Made by a program: the position numbers and the translations under genes. This document shows, in pieces, positions 1 to 9,179 of a stretch of 64,000 bases of DNA (positions are counted from its first letter, which is position 1; each line of letters begins with the position of its first letter). A model generated the notes under the pieces. The model ran no database searches, was not told the DNA's origin, and saw only the letters and a program-made list of their open reading frames with translations. This stretch comes from Apoda limacodes (lineage: Eukaryota > Arthropoda > Insecta > Lepidoptera > Limacodidae), in assembly GCA_946406115.1 (NCBI GenBank), contig OX291549.1, forward strand, positions 24,637,901-24,701,900. The letters run 5' to 3'.

Positions 1-658
1 ATACCTTTTTAATTATATTTGTACTTGTAAGATAAATCGTATATATATAGGATAGTCGAGAGTATTCGAGTTACAATTTATCATCAAGTGATTGAATTCA
101 TCCTGTGTGATACTGAGGCTGGTTCTATTTACTTCAAAAAAAGCTATGGAGGTATGTGTTTTTTTGCTTTATAATTCTTTATCTATATTTATTATATATA
201 TTACAGACCCTCAAAACTATGTGTTTGTTTGAATGTCTATTACTTAAATCAATTTTGTTTAGGTTTTCACTTTAGGCAAATTTTTGATTCAAATTATTAT
301 ACAAATATGTTTTTAAAGCATAGGCTTATTTTATTACAGAATTCAACATTTAACGTAATGGAAGAAAACACGTTCAAGCATTACTACTACGCTACATCGG
401 ATGATGAGCAATCAACTGAGAAGGCCTTAGAAACAACAAAGCTCAAACGGTCTCGTCGAAATAGTATCGACTCATTCTTTGAGGGGACCAATCAGAAGAA
501 AAAGAAACTCAGCTCTACAGTGGCGAGATCTTCAAAAGATGGTATCCCTGGTGTCACATACTTGTCTACTAATAATGATGATGGGGCTCATGCTACACAT
601 TTGATAAAAATTGAGGTGTATGACCTCATAAAATTGAAAAAAGTACCAGTAGATGAAC
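1..658 (+). repeat. Left terminal inverted repeat of the Polinton-type element
   Basis: Bases 1-658 are the reverse complement of 10992-11649, without gaps in the parts compared and nearly without mismatches; one visible difference is base 357, next to the internal ATG of the TIR gene. Pairing stops sharply after base 658. The repeat contains a TATA-like run, a short first exon, an intron and most of the second exon of a gene. It may continue to the left of the window. Confidence 0.95.
40..49 (+). promoter_or_regulatory. Possible TATA element for the TIR gene
   Basis: An alternating TA run lies about 100 bp upstream of the ATG at 145 and would place a start site near 70-75. Being inside the TIR, the same element faces inward at the other end (about 11601-11610). 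This is inference from position only. Confidence 0.3.
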
Positions 659-801
659 ATTGGAAACACTCAGAAGTGAGGATCAAATATTATACGGATA
701 CAAAAGATGAAAAATATGAGCAAACGAAGGGTATCATATTTGATATCACGAAGCAAATAGCAGAAACCAATAACTGTAAAAAATACTTTTTTAAAAAGTA
801 A
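145..801 (+). CDS. TIR gene, left copy, spliced; unknown function
   Basis: The open frame over 229-801 has no good upstream context. A better model is a first exon 145-150 (ATG GAG) with a consensus donor GAG|GTATGT, an intron 151-339 ending in TTATTACAG, and a second exon 340-801. The frame is kept and the product is about 155 residues; the ATG at 358 is an alternative start. The protein is hydrophilic, with a basic Lys/Arg-rich patch (KLKRSRRNS, then QKKKKLSS), possibly a nuclear localisation signal, and ends in Lys-rich residues. I do not recognise a family. The last third (after 658) lies outside the TIR, so only this copy carries this C-terminus. A gene at the outer edge of a viral element could be regulatory, but that is a guess. 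Confidence 0.6.
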
Positions 802-1005
802 TCTCTAATAGCTAAATTAATTTATAAGAACCATCCTTACAAAATTTTATGAGTTACTAATTGATAAGTAACGAGCAACTATTAATTAACCATCAACTAA
901 TATAGTAATCACCTTATCGACTTGTATATATGAGAGAAAAATCGAACATTATATTTATTATTAATTCATCATTCACAAGCAAAGCTAAACTGGTTTATTT
1001 CAACC
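802..1005. other. AT-rich spacer before the polymerase gene
   Basis: No open frame of note. It presumably holds the polymerase promoter and leader; no clear TATA box could be chosen among many AT runs. Confidence 0.4.
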
Positions 1006-4000
1006 ATGTCACTAGAAAGTGTTTTTTTTCAAAATGTTTTTGAAGAAGAAGAAAAAGAACTAATGAGAGCGTGTGAGAATTATGAAGATAATGCTCTGGA
1101 AAATCCGTATTATGACACTTCACTGTTTAACATCTGTAAAGAAGTTGAGGAAACATTCAGGTATACATTCTAACTATACTTATTTAAATTTTATGTTACA
1201 TATTTGTGTTCTTATATTAACATAAGCATGTTATATCTACAGAAAATCTTCAATTCAAGTCGGTCGAGGTTTGAAGAGACAAGCTGATATTAGTGTTGAA
1301 GATTTACAACAAGCATCGACGTCATCATCTTCCAATACAACACATAGACAGAACGTTATGTGTCAAATATGTGAATTACAGGTTAGCCAAAGGTTCTATG
1401 CTCAGCACTTACGATCTAAGGAACACAAAGAAAAATGTCTTATTCATAATCATAATTTACATAATGTCTCTGTTATATCAGTTGCTTTTGGGTCTCGGGT
1501 CTTAACGTATAGAATTGTATCACCTAAAGCTAATGAGTCACTTAAAATACAAACTCCTGAAGTATTCATAGCATCAATTAAAGAGTCGATACTATTTCTT
1601 ATTCAGGAATGTTTAAAAGAGTTAACTATTGTTAAAGTTAATTTTATTATTCATGCAGATTTTGAACAGGAAACAAAAGATTTAAAAAATTCTTTCGATT
1701 TTCAAACAAAAAATTGGACTATTTCTTTAGGGGACGAATTAGAAAATTATTTAGAAACTTTAAGCGAAGACATTAAAAATAAAATGAGTGATTTCGAAGC
1801 AAAAGATAGTGGATGGACTTTAAAAAAAATTCAGTTCTTAGAAATGAATGTTAATAAGTTCAATCCCTTACGAGGGTCTTCGTTTATTGAATTACCTTTA
1901 GATATTAAGCGTAAAAAAGCAGTCATAAATGTAAAAAATAACGATCAACAATGTTTTAAGTGGGCTTTATTATCCGCACTATATCCTGTAAATAAAAGTT
2001 CTGAAAGGGTATCATCATACTTGAGGAATCAAAATAGACTAAAGTTTAATAATATACAGTTCCCAATCAAATTATCGGATATACCCAAGGTAGAAAAACA
2101 GAATAACATTAGTATCAATGTTTTCGGATTAGAATTTAACAAAGAAAAAAAATATAATACCATCGTTGGACCATTATATTTTACTAAATGTCGTTAAGAA
2201 TTACACATTAACTTATTATTTTTAAACAATGGTTCAAATGGTCATTATTGTTTTATAAAAAATTTATCACGCTTGGTTAGTAAACAAATAACGAATCGAA
2301 ATAATGCTATTCATATCTGTGATGGTTGCCTTCTATATTTTAAATCTAAAGTTAATTTAATTAATCACCAAAAACATGACTGTGCTCATATTGTTACTGA
2401 ATTACCAGGAATTCATAAAAAAGGAAAAGATTGGTTTAATCGGGAAACAAATAATGATGAAATCTATTTTGATAAGTTTCAAAGAAAATTAAAATTACCT
2501 TTTGTAATATATGCAGACTTTGAAGCTCTTTTAAAACCCGTCACCTCATGTGACCCTAATCCATCGAAGTCATATACAAAAACAATACATGAACATGAAG
2601 TTTATAGTTATGGATACTATATAAAATGTTCGTATGATGATAAGCTGTCTACATACAGAACATACACAGGGCCTAATTGTGCAAAAATGTTTATGGAAAG
2701 CATTTACAAAGATATTAGCAATATACATAGGATAAATTGTTTTCAAAAATGTCCACTTCCATTAACTAACGAAGAGAAGGAATCTATTAGACAATCGCAA
2801 TTATGTTATATTTGTGAAGGGCTATTGGGTGATGACATCACAGTAGACTATGATTGGAATACTGGTAATTTTAGAGGTGTTGCTCACGAATTATGTAGTT
2901 CAAAGTATCGTGTTCCCTTTTTCATTCCCATTCTATTTCATAATCTAAGTAATTATGATGCTCATTTTATTGTTCATGCTTTGAATTTTAAAGATGGAGA
3001 AATAGATATCATTCCGCAAAATAAGGAAAAATATATTTCATTCTCAAAAAAACTTAATATAAGAGGTCATTTAGTACATTTGCGGTTTTTAGATTCCTTT
3101 AAATTCATGGCCAGTAGTTTAGATAGTTTAGCTAAAAATCTAAAAAAAGATCAATTTATAGAATTAAGAAAACAATTTCCAAACGAAAATGATTTTAATA
3201 AACTTATTAGGAAAGGTGTTTTTCCTTATGAATTTGTTAATTCTTATGAATCCTTAAAAGTTACAACTCTTCCAGATCAAGACGCTTTCTTTAACTCTTT
3301 AAGTAATACCAGTGTCTCAGATGATGATTATAAACATGCTCAAAATGTTTGGGTCCAATTTAAATGTAAAAATATGTTGGACTATTCCAATCTATACTTA
3401 AGAACTGATGTAATGTTACTCACTGATATTTTTGAAAACTTTAGAGAAATTTGTATTAAAACATATGAACTCGACCCTGTACAATATTATACCCTTCCAG
3501 GATTAAGCTGGGATGCAATGCTAAAATGTACTAACATAACACTGGAATTATTAAAAGACTTTGATAAAATAGCATTCGTAAAGTCTGGTATAAGAGGTGG
3601 TATTTCACAGTGTTCTAACAGATATGGAAAGGCAAATAACGAGTACATGGGTGATTACAAAGATAACTTACCAAAATCTTACTTAATGTATTTTGATGCA
3701 AACAATCTCTATGGTTGGGCAATGTCTCAGTATTTGCCTGTAAGAGATTTTAAATGGGTTAACCCGAACATAGACTTCAATATATCAGATTCATCAGATA
3801 TTGGATACATACTGGAAGTTGATCTTGAATACCCTGAAAATTTACATGATCTTCATTCAGACTTACCTTTATGCCCTGAAAACATTGTAATCGGTAACAG
3901 TAAAGATAAAAAATTAGTACCAAATTTATATAACAAAACTAAATATATTATTCACTATAGAAATCTGAAGCAATGTTTACAACTTGGTATGAAATTAATT

Positions 4001-4906
4001 AGAGTTCATAGAGTTTTACAGTTTGAGCAAAGTCCTTGGTTGAAGAAATATATAGATTTAAATACACAACTAAGAACTTTAGCTAAAAGTGACTTTGAAA
4101 AAGATTTTTATAAACTTATGAATAATGCAGTCTTTGGTAAAACTATGGAAAATGTTGAAAAACGTGTTAATGTGAAATTGTTAACCCACTGGGAAAACCA
4201 TGGAAAAATTCAAGGTGCACAAAGTTTAATTGCTCGCCCTGAGTTTCATAGTCTATCTATATTCTCCGAGTCTTTAATTGCTGTACAATTACAAAAGACT
4301 AAGGTATATTTCAATAAACCATTTGTTTAAGGATTTTGTATATTAGAAATATCAAAAACATTGATGTATAACTTTCATTATAATTACATGAAAAGAAAAT
4401 ACAATAATAGTGTCAAGTTATTATACACTGATACGGATAGCTTAGTTTACCATGTATTTACAGATAATTTTTATAATGATATAAAATCTGACTTAGAATG
4501 TTTTTTCGATACTTCAGACTATTCTAGTGATAATGTTTATGGTTTCCCACTTTTAAATAAAAAGAAACTTGGATATTTTAAGGATGAGAACAATGGTAAA
4601 ATATTTCGGGAGTTTGTAGGACTTCGATCAAAAATGTATGCAATGGACATTGAAAGTAAGGTTATTGCTAAAGCTAAAGGTGTAAATAAAAGTGTGACAA
4701 AAAAGATGAATTTGGAAAATTATAAGTTGTGTCTATTTAATAAAAATGTAAATGTTTCACAAATGTGTAGGATTCGAAGTGTGAAACATACTATTTTTAC
4801 ACAACAAATTAATAAAACTTGTCTATCCTGTAATGACACCAAGAGATATATTTTACCTAATTCAACAGATACATATGCTTGGGGTCATTTTAAGATTAAC
4901 TTATAG
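1006..4906 (+). pseudogene. Protein-primed family B DNA polymerase, spliced, two in-frame stops
   Basis: Replicates Polinton-type genomes. A first exon starts at ATG 1006 and ends at 1160 (CAG|GTATAC); an 82-bp intron (1161-1242, ending CTACAG) joins it in frame to one long reading frame to 4906. Visible parts are an N-terminal Cys/His finger (CQIC...H...H), a CFKWALLSALYP block, exonuclease motifs (YADFEAL near 2510; NLSNYDAHF; YLRTDVMLL), polymerase motif A (DANNLYGWAM near 3694), motif B (MNNAVFGK near 4120) and motif C (YTDTDS near 4425). TAA stops at 2195-2197 and 4328-4330 interrupt the same frame without any shift. The second falls between motifs B and C, so a terminated product lacks the catalytic DTD. 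Conservation continues on both sides of each stop, so the lesions look recent. Confidence 0.9.
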
Positions 4907-5117
4907 TTTTGAAATAATAATAATATAGAGTATTAATTGTATCTGGTTTATGTGTGTTTAAAAAATGTAAGGTAATAACTATTATTAAGTAACATAATGA
5001 TTGTAATTTTTTTTTTATTATTAATTATATTGTTTTTAATATATAAGTGTTTGTTTTTATTGCTTTCCTCCATATGAATTTGAACATTTTCAAAGAGAAC
5101 ACACATTAAAAATAATT
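4907..5117. other. AT-rich intergenic spacer
   Basis: No coding signal. It separates the polymerase from the packaging/capsid gene block and is the largest gap between the plus-strand genes, so it is a plausible site for the promoter of the late block. Confidence 0.4.
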
Positions 5118-5777
5118 ATGATTCATTTTTATCATCCCTTTACAGTAATTGTAGCTGGCCCTAGTGGATGTGGTAAATCAGTTTTTGTTAAAAATTTTGT
5201 GAAACATGCTAATGAGATTTGCAATCAACATTTTTCTAATATTATGTGGTGTTATGATGAAATGCAACCGTTATACAACTTGAACAATGTTAATTATTAC
5301 CAAGGTATTCCTGACCTCAGTATGTTTGATGGAGAACAACCACAACTAATAATAATCAATGACCTCATGCGAGAGTCTGATGGTCGTGTTGTTGACATAT
5401 TCACAAAGGGTAGTCATCATAGAAACATTAGTGTTTTCTATATTACACAAAATATATTCCATCAAGGTAAAGGACAGAGAGATATTTCTTTAAACTCTAG
5501 TTATATAGTCTACTTTAAAAATCCACGAGATAAAACACAAATTCGTTACTTAGCACGTCAAGTCTCACCTGAAAACATTAAATTTTTGGAAGATGCCTAC
5601 AAAGATGCTACTAGTGAACCTCATGGCTACCTAATAATAGATTTAAAACAGGACACAATTGATATGTGTCGATTTAAAACGAGAATATTTCCTTCTGACC
5701 AGAACTGCATTGTATATATACCTAAAAAAGGATTTAAATACAGCAAACATAATGAAATTCCAATCATTCATAAATAA
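5118..5777 (+). CDS. FtsK/HerA-type DNA packaging ATPase
   Basis: Predicted to power genome packaging into capsids, as A32-like ATPases do in Polintons and related viruses. The 219-residue protein has a Walker A loop GPSGCGKS at residues 14-21, a Walker B strand (QLIIIND, Asp near residue 82), and a sensor-like YITQNIFHQGKGQRD segment near 108-122. Its length fits the family and the frame is intact. The stop TAA overlaps the ATG of the next gene (TAATG at 5775-5779). The start is the first ATG after the spacer and leaves the usual short N-terminal strand before Walker A. Confidence 0.92.
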   Translation: MIHFYHPFTVIVAGPSGCGKSVFVKNFVKHANEICNQHFSNIMWCYDEMQPLYNLNNVNYYQGIPDLSMFDGEQPQLIIINDLMRESDGRVVDIFTKGSHHRNISVFYITQNIFHQGKGQRDISLNSSYIVYFKNPRDKTQIRYLARQVSPENIKFLEDAYKDATSEPHGYLIIDLKQDTIDMCRFKTRIFPSDQNCIVYIPKKGFKYSKHNEIPIIHK

Positions 5778-6106
5778 TGCATTCAAGAGTGACTACACAT
5801 CAAGAACTTTTAAAATCGTTGCATGTATTGAAACCAAGACATAGAAAAGCTTTACTTAAATCTTGTAGTAAAGAAGAAATAAATTTTATTTGTGAGTGTA
5901 TTTACAACGTATTACAGGGTAAAATACCCGTCAAGGAAAATGATAAAAACAAATTAAAAAAATATAAAAATATATTGAGAAAGTTGGTTTGTAAAGGAAG
6001 AAATCTACTTAGAAAAAACGTAATTATTCAAAGGGGTGGTGCCTTTTTACCTATTATTTTAGGATCTGTTCTAAGTGCCTTGGTGAGTTCAATTTTAAAA
6101 CCTTAG
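5777..6106 (+). CDS. Small conserved Polinton-type protein, basic with hydrophobic C-terminus
   Basis: A 109-residue protein starting inside the ATPase stop codon. The first 80 residues are mostly charged and helical in appearance and contain LLKSCSKEEINFICE; the tail has GGAFLPIILGSVLSALVSSIL-like hydrophobic character (about residues 87-107) that could be a membrane or amphipathic segment. I recall similar small proteins next to the ATPase in invertebrate Polintons, but know no assigned function. A minor virion or membrane-active protein is possible. The frame is intact and 19 bp separate it from the next gene. Confidence 0.65.
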   Translation: MHSRVTTHQELLKSLHVLKPRHRKALLKSCSKEEINFICECIYNVLQGKIPVKENDKNKLKKYKNILRKLVCKGRNLLRKNVIIQRGGAFLPIILGSVLSALVSSILKP

Positions 6107-6125
6107 CAGGAAAATAAAAGCAAAA

Positions 6126-6911
6126 ATGGAACATGCTAAAAAAATGATTCTAATTGAACCTAATTTGATAGAAAAAATTAAAAAGGAAAATGAAACACAA
6201 AGCGCTTTAAATACTTTATCCCGTTTAGATGGTGAAATGAAAGATATTTTAAATAGTAATGTAGAAGATAGAGAAAAATGGATTTTGTATTTACAAACAC
6301 TACAAAGGTATTTACATTTTACTGAAGTAGAACGACGACCATATCAAATACCAATTATAACCAAAACAGAAAGTTCGCCTAATTATAAAGATACTGATGT
6401 CATTAAGGAAACAGTCCTTGACACTGAGCAGGTATCAAACATAAAATCAAAAACCATAAATGATACTGACTTAACCCCATTTTATTCAAAGCAACAACTC
6501 TTGAAATTGATTCCTAAGACGTATATAAAACGAGGTGAATTACTAATAGAATCAATTTTTTCAAATAAAAATAAGGTAGATTGGGATACCAATGGAACTG
6601 TTAGTATCAATAATATGAAAATACCAGGGAGTAACATTATAGACCTGGTGAATGATACACTAAGACCACTTAAACACAGTGATCCAATTGGGTGGCAAGA
6701 GTTTGCATCAGCATTAAAAGAAATTAAAATACCATTAACTTATATTGGAAATCCAAAAAGACTAGAATATATTAATAAACTTTACTTAGGTGATATAAAA
6801 GAAGAAATTCCACTTAACAAATTGCAATCAGATAATAGTTTTACTCCTACTAAGACTCATTTTAACAAAATCAAGAAAAAAATAGACTGGGAAAAATGGA
6901 CCCCCTATTAG
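6126..6911 (+). CDS. Conserved Polinton-type protein of unknown function
   Basis: A 261-residue hydrophilic protein. The N-terminal 75 residues look helical (KMILIEPNLIEKIK, LSRLDGEMKDIL); after a variable linker there is a compact C-terminal part with LLKLIPKTYIKRG, a PGSNIIDLVND motif and a GWQEFASAL motif. This arrangement recurs in invertebrate Polinton-like elements, to my knowledge without a known function. The gene overlaps the integrase start by 16 bp (ATG 6896, stop ending 6911). The frame is intact. Confidence 0.65.
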   Translation: MEHAKKMILIEPNLIEKIKKENETQSALNTLSRLDGEMKDILNSNVEDREKWILYLQTLQRYLHFTEVERRPYQIPIITKTESSPNYKDTDVIKETVLDTEQVSNIKSKTINDTDLTPFYSKQQLLKLIPKTYIKRGELLIESIFSNKNKVDWDTNGTVSINNMKIPGSNIIDLVNDTLRPLKHSDPIGWQEFASALKEIKIPLTYIGNPKRLEYINKLYLGDIKEEIPLNKLQSDNSFTPTKTHFNKIKKKIDWEKWTPY

Positions 6912-7975
6912 AAATAAATCAGATTTACTATGATGTTTCTCATCCTGCTGGATATGGAGGTGTTAACAAACTCATCAACTCGTTAAAGGGAAAAATGACA
7001 GCAAAACAAGTGAAAAATTGGTTGCAAGAACAAGAAACTTACACATTACATAAACCTGTAAGAAATAGATTTCCTAGAAATAAGTACATTTTATCTAATT
7101 ATAATGACTTGTGGCAGGTGGATTTAAGTGATATGCGCACTTATTCTGAATATAATGATGGTTTTAAATATATTCTGTGTGTTATTGATGTATTTAGTAA
7201 ATATGCATTTGCTAGATGTTTAAAAAAAAAGAACTCTATAACTATAAAAGAATGCTTTGAAAGTATATTTAATGAGTCAAAATCCTTACCTAACCACATT
7301 CAGTCAGATAAGGGAACTGAATTTGTTTCTAAGGATGTGCAAAAATATTTTAAAAGTAAAGGTATAAACTATTACACCACTAACAATCCTGATATAAAAG
7401 CTAGTATCGTGGAACGCTTTCAAAGAACATTAAAGACAAAAATGTGGCGGTATTTCACACATCATAACACATATAGATATGTTGATATTTTAAAAGATTT
7501 GATTTATTCTTATAATCATAGCTATCATTCAAGTATAAAAATGTGTCCCAAAGATGTTAACTCAGAAAATATTATGACTGTTTGGAATAATTTATATGAT
7601 AGAGATAAAGGGCAAAAGGCTATTCTAAACAGGTTTAAAGAAGGTGATTATGTTAGGATAACAAAACATAAACACATATTTCAAAAAGGATACGAGAGCA
7701 ACTGGAGTGATGAAATATTTGTTATTACTTCAGTTATAAGAAGATCACCTTGGGTAGTTTATACGTTAAAAGATCTTCAAAATGAACCCATTACAGGTAC
7801 ATTTTATGAAAAAGAATTACAAAAAGTAATATACAACCCCACTCTCCCACATAAAATAGATAAAATACTCCACACTCGTTATTTTGGAAATAGAAAGCAA
7901 GTACTAGTGAAGTGGAAAGGTTATCCAAACAAATTTAATACTTGGGTATCATTAAAAGATATAGAAAAAATATGA
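6896..7975 (+). CDS. Retroviral-type (rve) integrase with C-terminal chromodomain
   Basis: Catalyses insertion of the element into host DNA. The 359-residue protein has the rve core with Asp76 (WQVDLSDM), Asp138 (QSDKGTEF) and Glu173 (KASIVERFQR), spacing about 35 between the last two. An SH3-like C-terminal domain (GDYVRITKHK) follows, then a chromodomain over about residues 315-359 (VLVKWKGYP, TWVSLKDI). Chromodomain integrases are a known Polinton trait and are thought to guide insertion to chromatin marks. The frame is fully open. Its stop overlaps the next ATG by four bases (ATGA at 7972-7975). Confidence 0.95.
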   Translation: MDPLLEINQIYYDVSHPAGYGGVNKLINSLKGKMTAKQVKNWLQEQETYTLHKPVRNRFPRNKYILSNYNDLWQVDLSDMRTYSEYNDGFKYILCVIDVFSKYAFARCLKKKNSITIKECFESIFNESKSLPNHIQSDKGTEFVSKDVQKYFKSKGINYYTTNNPDIKASIVERFQRTLKTKMWRYFTHHNTYRYVDILKDLIYSYNHSYHSSIKMCPKDVNSENIMTVWNNLYDRDKGQKAILNRFKEGDYVRITKHKHIFQKGYESNWSDEIFVITSVIRRSPWVVYTLKDLQNEPITGTFYEKELQKVIYNPTLPHKIDKILHTRYFGNRKQVLVKWKGYPNKFNTWVSLKDIEKI

Positions 7976-8733
7976 TTAAGGAAGATTTTTATTTAACTTT
8001 GCTCAGTAATAGTTCAATGGAATATTTTCCGAGTAATACCACTACAAATTTTTCAACAAAACTTCCAAAACCTATAAAATTAGAAGGACAGTGGTCTGTT
8101 GGAGTTGTAGAATTTCAATACCCATGTAGTATGTTTACAGTTCAAGAGGGTGAAAATATAATGTATATTACTAAGAAAATGATAGTACCTTTGGATAAAT
8201 CAATATCATCAGTTATTTATAAAAATCATATACCTGCAACCAATTATGATAATATTGATAACATTTTAAAAGCCTTAAACCTAAAAGAAAACTGTCGCTT
8301 TCATTATGATAAAGTTTCCCAGATGGTCTCTGTTCAAATTAACGATAAAAATATATCATCTTTAACGTTATCATCAAAGTTAAGTATTCAACTTGGCTTT
8401 GAACCAAAAACTAATTTAATAACAAAAAATGTTGGAAGATACCCACCCAATTTACATTTAGGATTACCTTCTCAATTATTTGTTTACTGTGATATAATTG
8501 ATCCGCAAATAGTTGGAGATGTTATGACACCATTGTTAAGAATAATACCTTTAGACCCCGAGAAATATATCTATGGTGCTTATAAGATGCATGTATTTTC
8601 ACCACCCCACTACTTACCAGTTATGCGAAGAGAATTTGATACAATTGAAATAGATATAAGAACAAACACTGGTAATAAAATACCATTTCAATTTGGGACC
8701 GCATATGTTAAACTACACTTTAAGCGATTATAA
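7972..8733 (+). CDS. Penton/minor-capsid-like protein (candidate)
   Basis: The frame is open from 7942, but the ATG at 7972 in the integrase stop (ATGA) is preferred: it gives about 253 residues and starts with the conserved-looking IKEDFYLTL. The protein then shows SSMEYFPSNTTTNFSTKLP and GQWSVGVVEFQYP, features I recall in a protein next to the capsid gene of invertebrate Polintons. The beta-rich sequence and position before the capsid gene suggest a penton or minor capsid role, but this rests on context and a weak family memory. The stop overlaps the next ATG (TAATG at 8731-8735). Confidence 0.55.
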   Translation: MIKEDFYLTLLSNSSMEYFPSNTTTNFSTKLPKPIKLEGQWSVGVVEFQYPCSMFTVQEGENIMYITKKMIVPLDKSISSVIYKNHIPATNYDNIDNILKALNLKENCRFHYDKVSQMVSVQINDKNISSLTLSSKLSIQLGFEPKTNLITKNVGRYPPNLHLGLPSQLFVYCDIIDPQIVGDVMTPLLRIIPLDPEKYIYGAYKMHVFSPPHYLPVMRREFDTIEIDIRTNTGNKIPFQFGTAYVKLHFKRL

Positions 8734-9179
8734 TGCATAATAACAGTATTTGTCCCTATGAGCAATATTATTCACACCAAGCAGGATCAGGAATTGGTGT
8801 AATTTATAAAGGTATACCACATCAACGTGGTCATGGAATAGGAAGCTTTTTAGGAGGCCTGTTTTGATCAGTACTACCTTTATTTTTAAGTGGGGCTAGA
8901 GTAATTGGTAAAGAGGCTCTTAATGCTGGAGTGGGATTATTAAGCGATATGATAAGCCAGAAACCAATGAATGAATCTGTGCAAACACGGTTAAAAGATG
9001 TAAGTAGTAATTTAAAACGAAGAGCAGATGATAAAATTGAAAGACTAATGAATGGATCAGGTTATATAACGAAACGTCAACGTCGGATTCATTCCATTCC
9101 GTCAACAGCTTTGAAAGAGTTGAGAACTAGAAAGTATAAAATTAATAGAAATACTAAAGATATATTTTCAAACAAATAA
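8733..9179 (+). pseudogene. Small pVI/pX-like virion protein with one in-frame TGA
   Basis: The frame runs from ATG 8733 to 9179, 148 codons, with one TGA at codon 45 (8865-8867). Before the stop the sequence is Gly-rich (GHGIGSFLGG); after it comes a hydrophobic/Ala segment (LPLFLSGARVIGKEALNAG) and then a strongly basic C-terminus. This build resembles adenovirus-like pVI/pX cement or core proteins, which are cut by the viral protease at Gly-rich sites; this is inference. The reading frame is otherwise intact and its stop overlaps the capsid ATG (TAATG at 9177-9181). The stop could be a lesion or, less likely, read through. Confidence 0.6.

Noticed and set aside
229..339. Unspliced N-terminus of the left TIR gene
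   Set aside because: The stretch has intron character and sits between a consensus donor and acceptor that keep the frame; the protein there shows no conserved feature.
7942..7971. Upstream in-frame ATG for the penton-like protein
   Set aside because: It would add ten residues encoded over the end of the integrase chromodomain; the ATGA overlap at 7972 matches the pattern of the neighbouring genes and the conserved-looking start.
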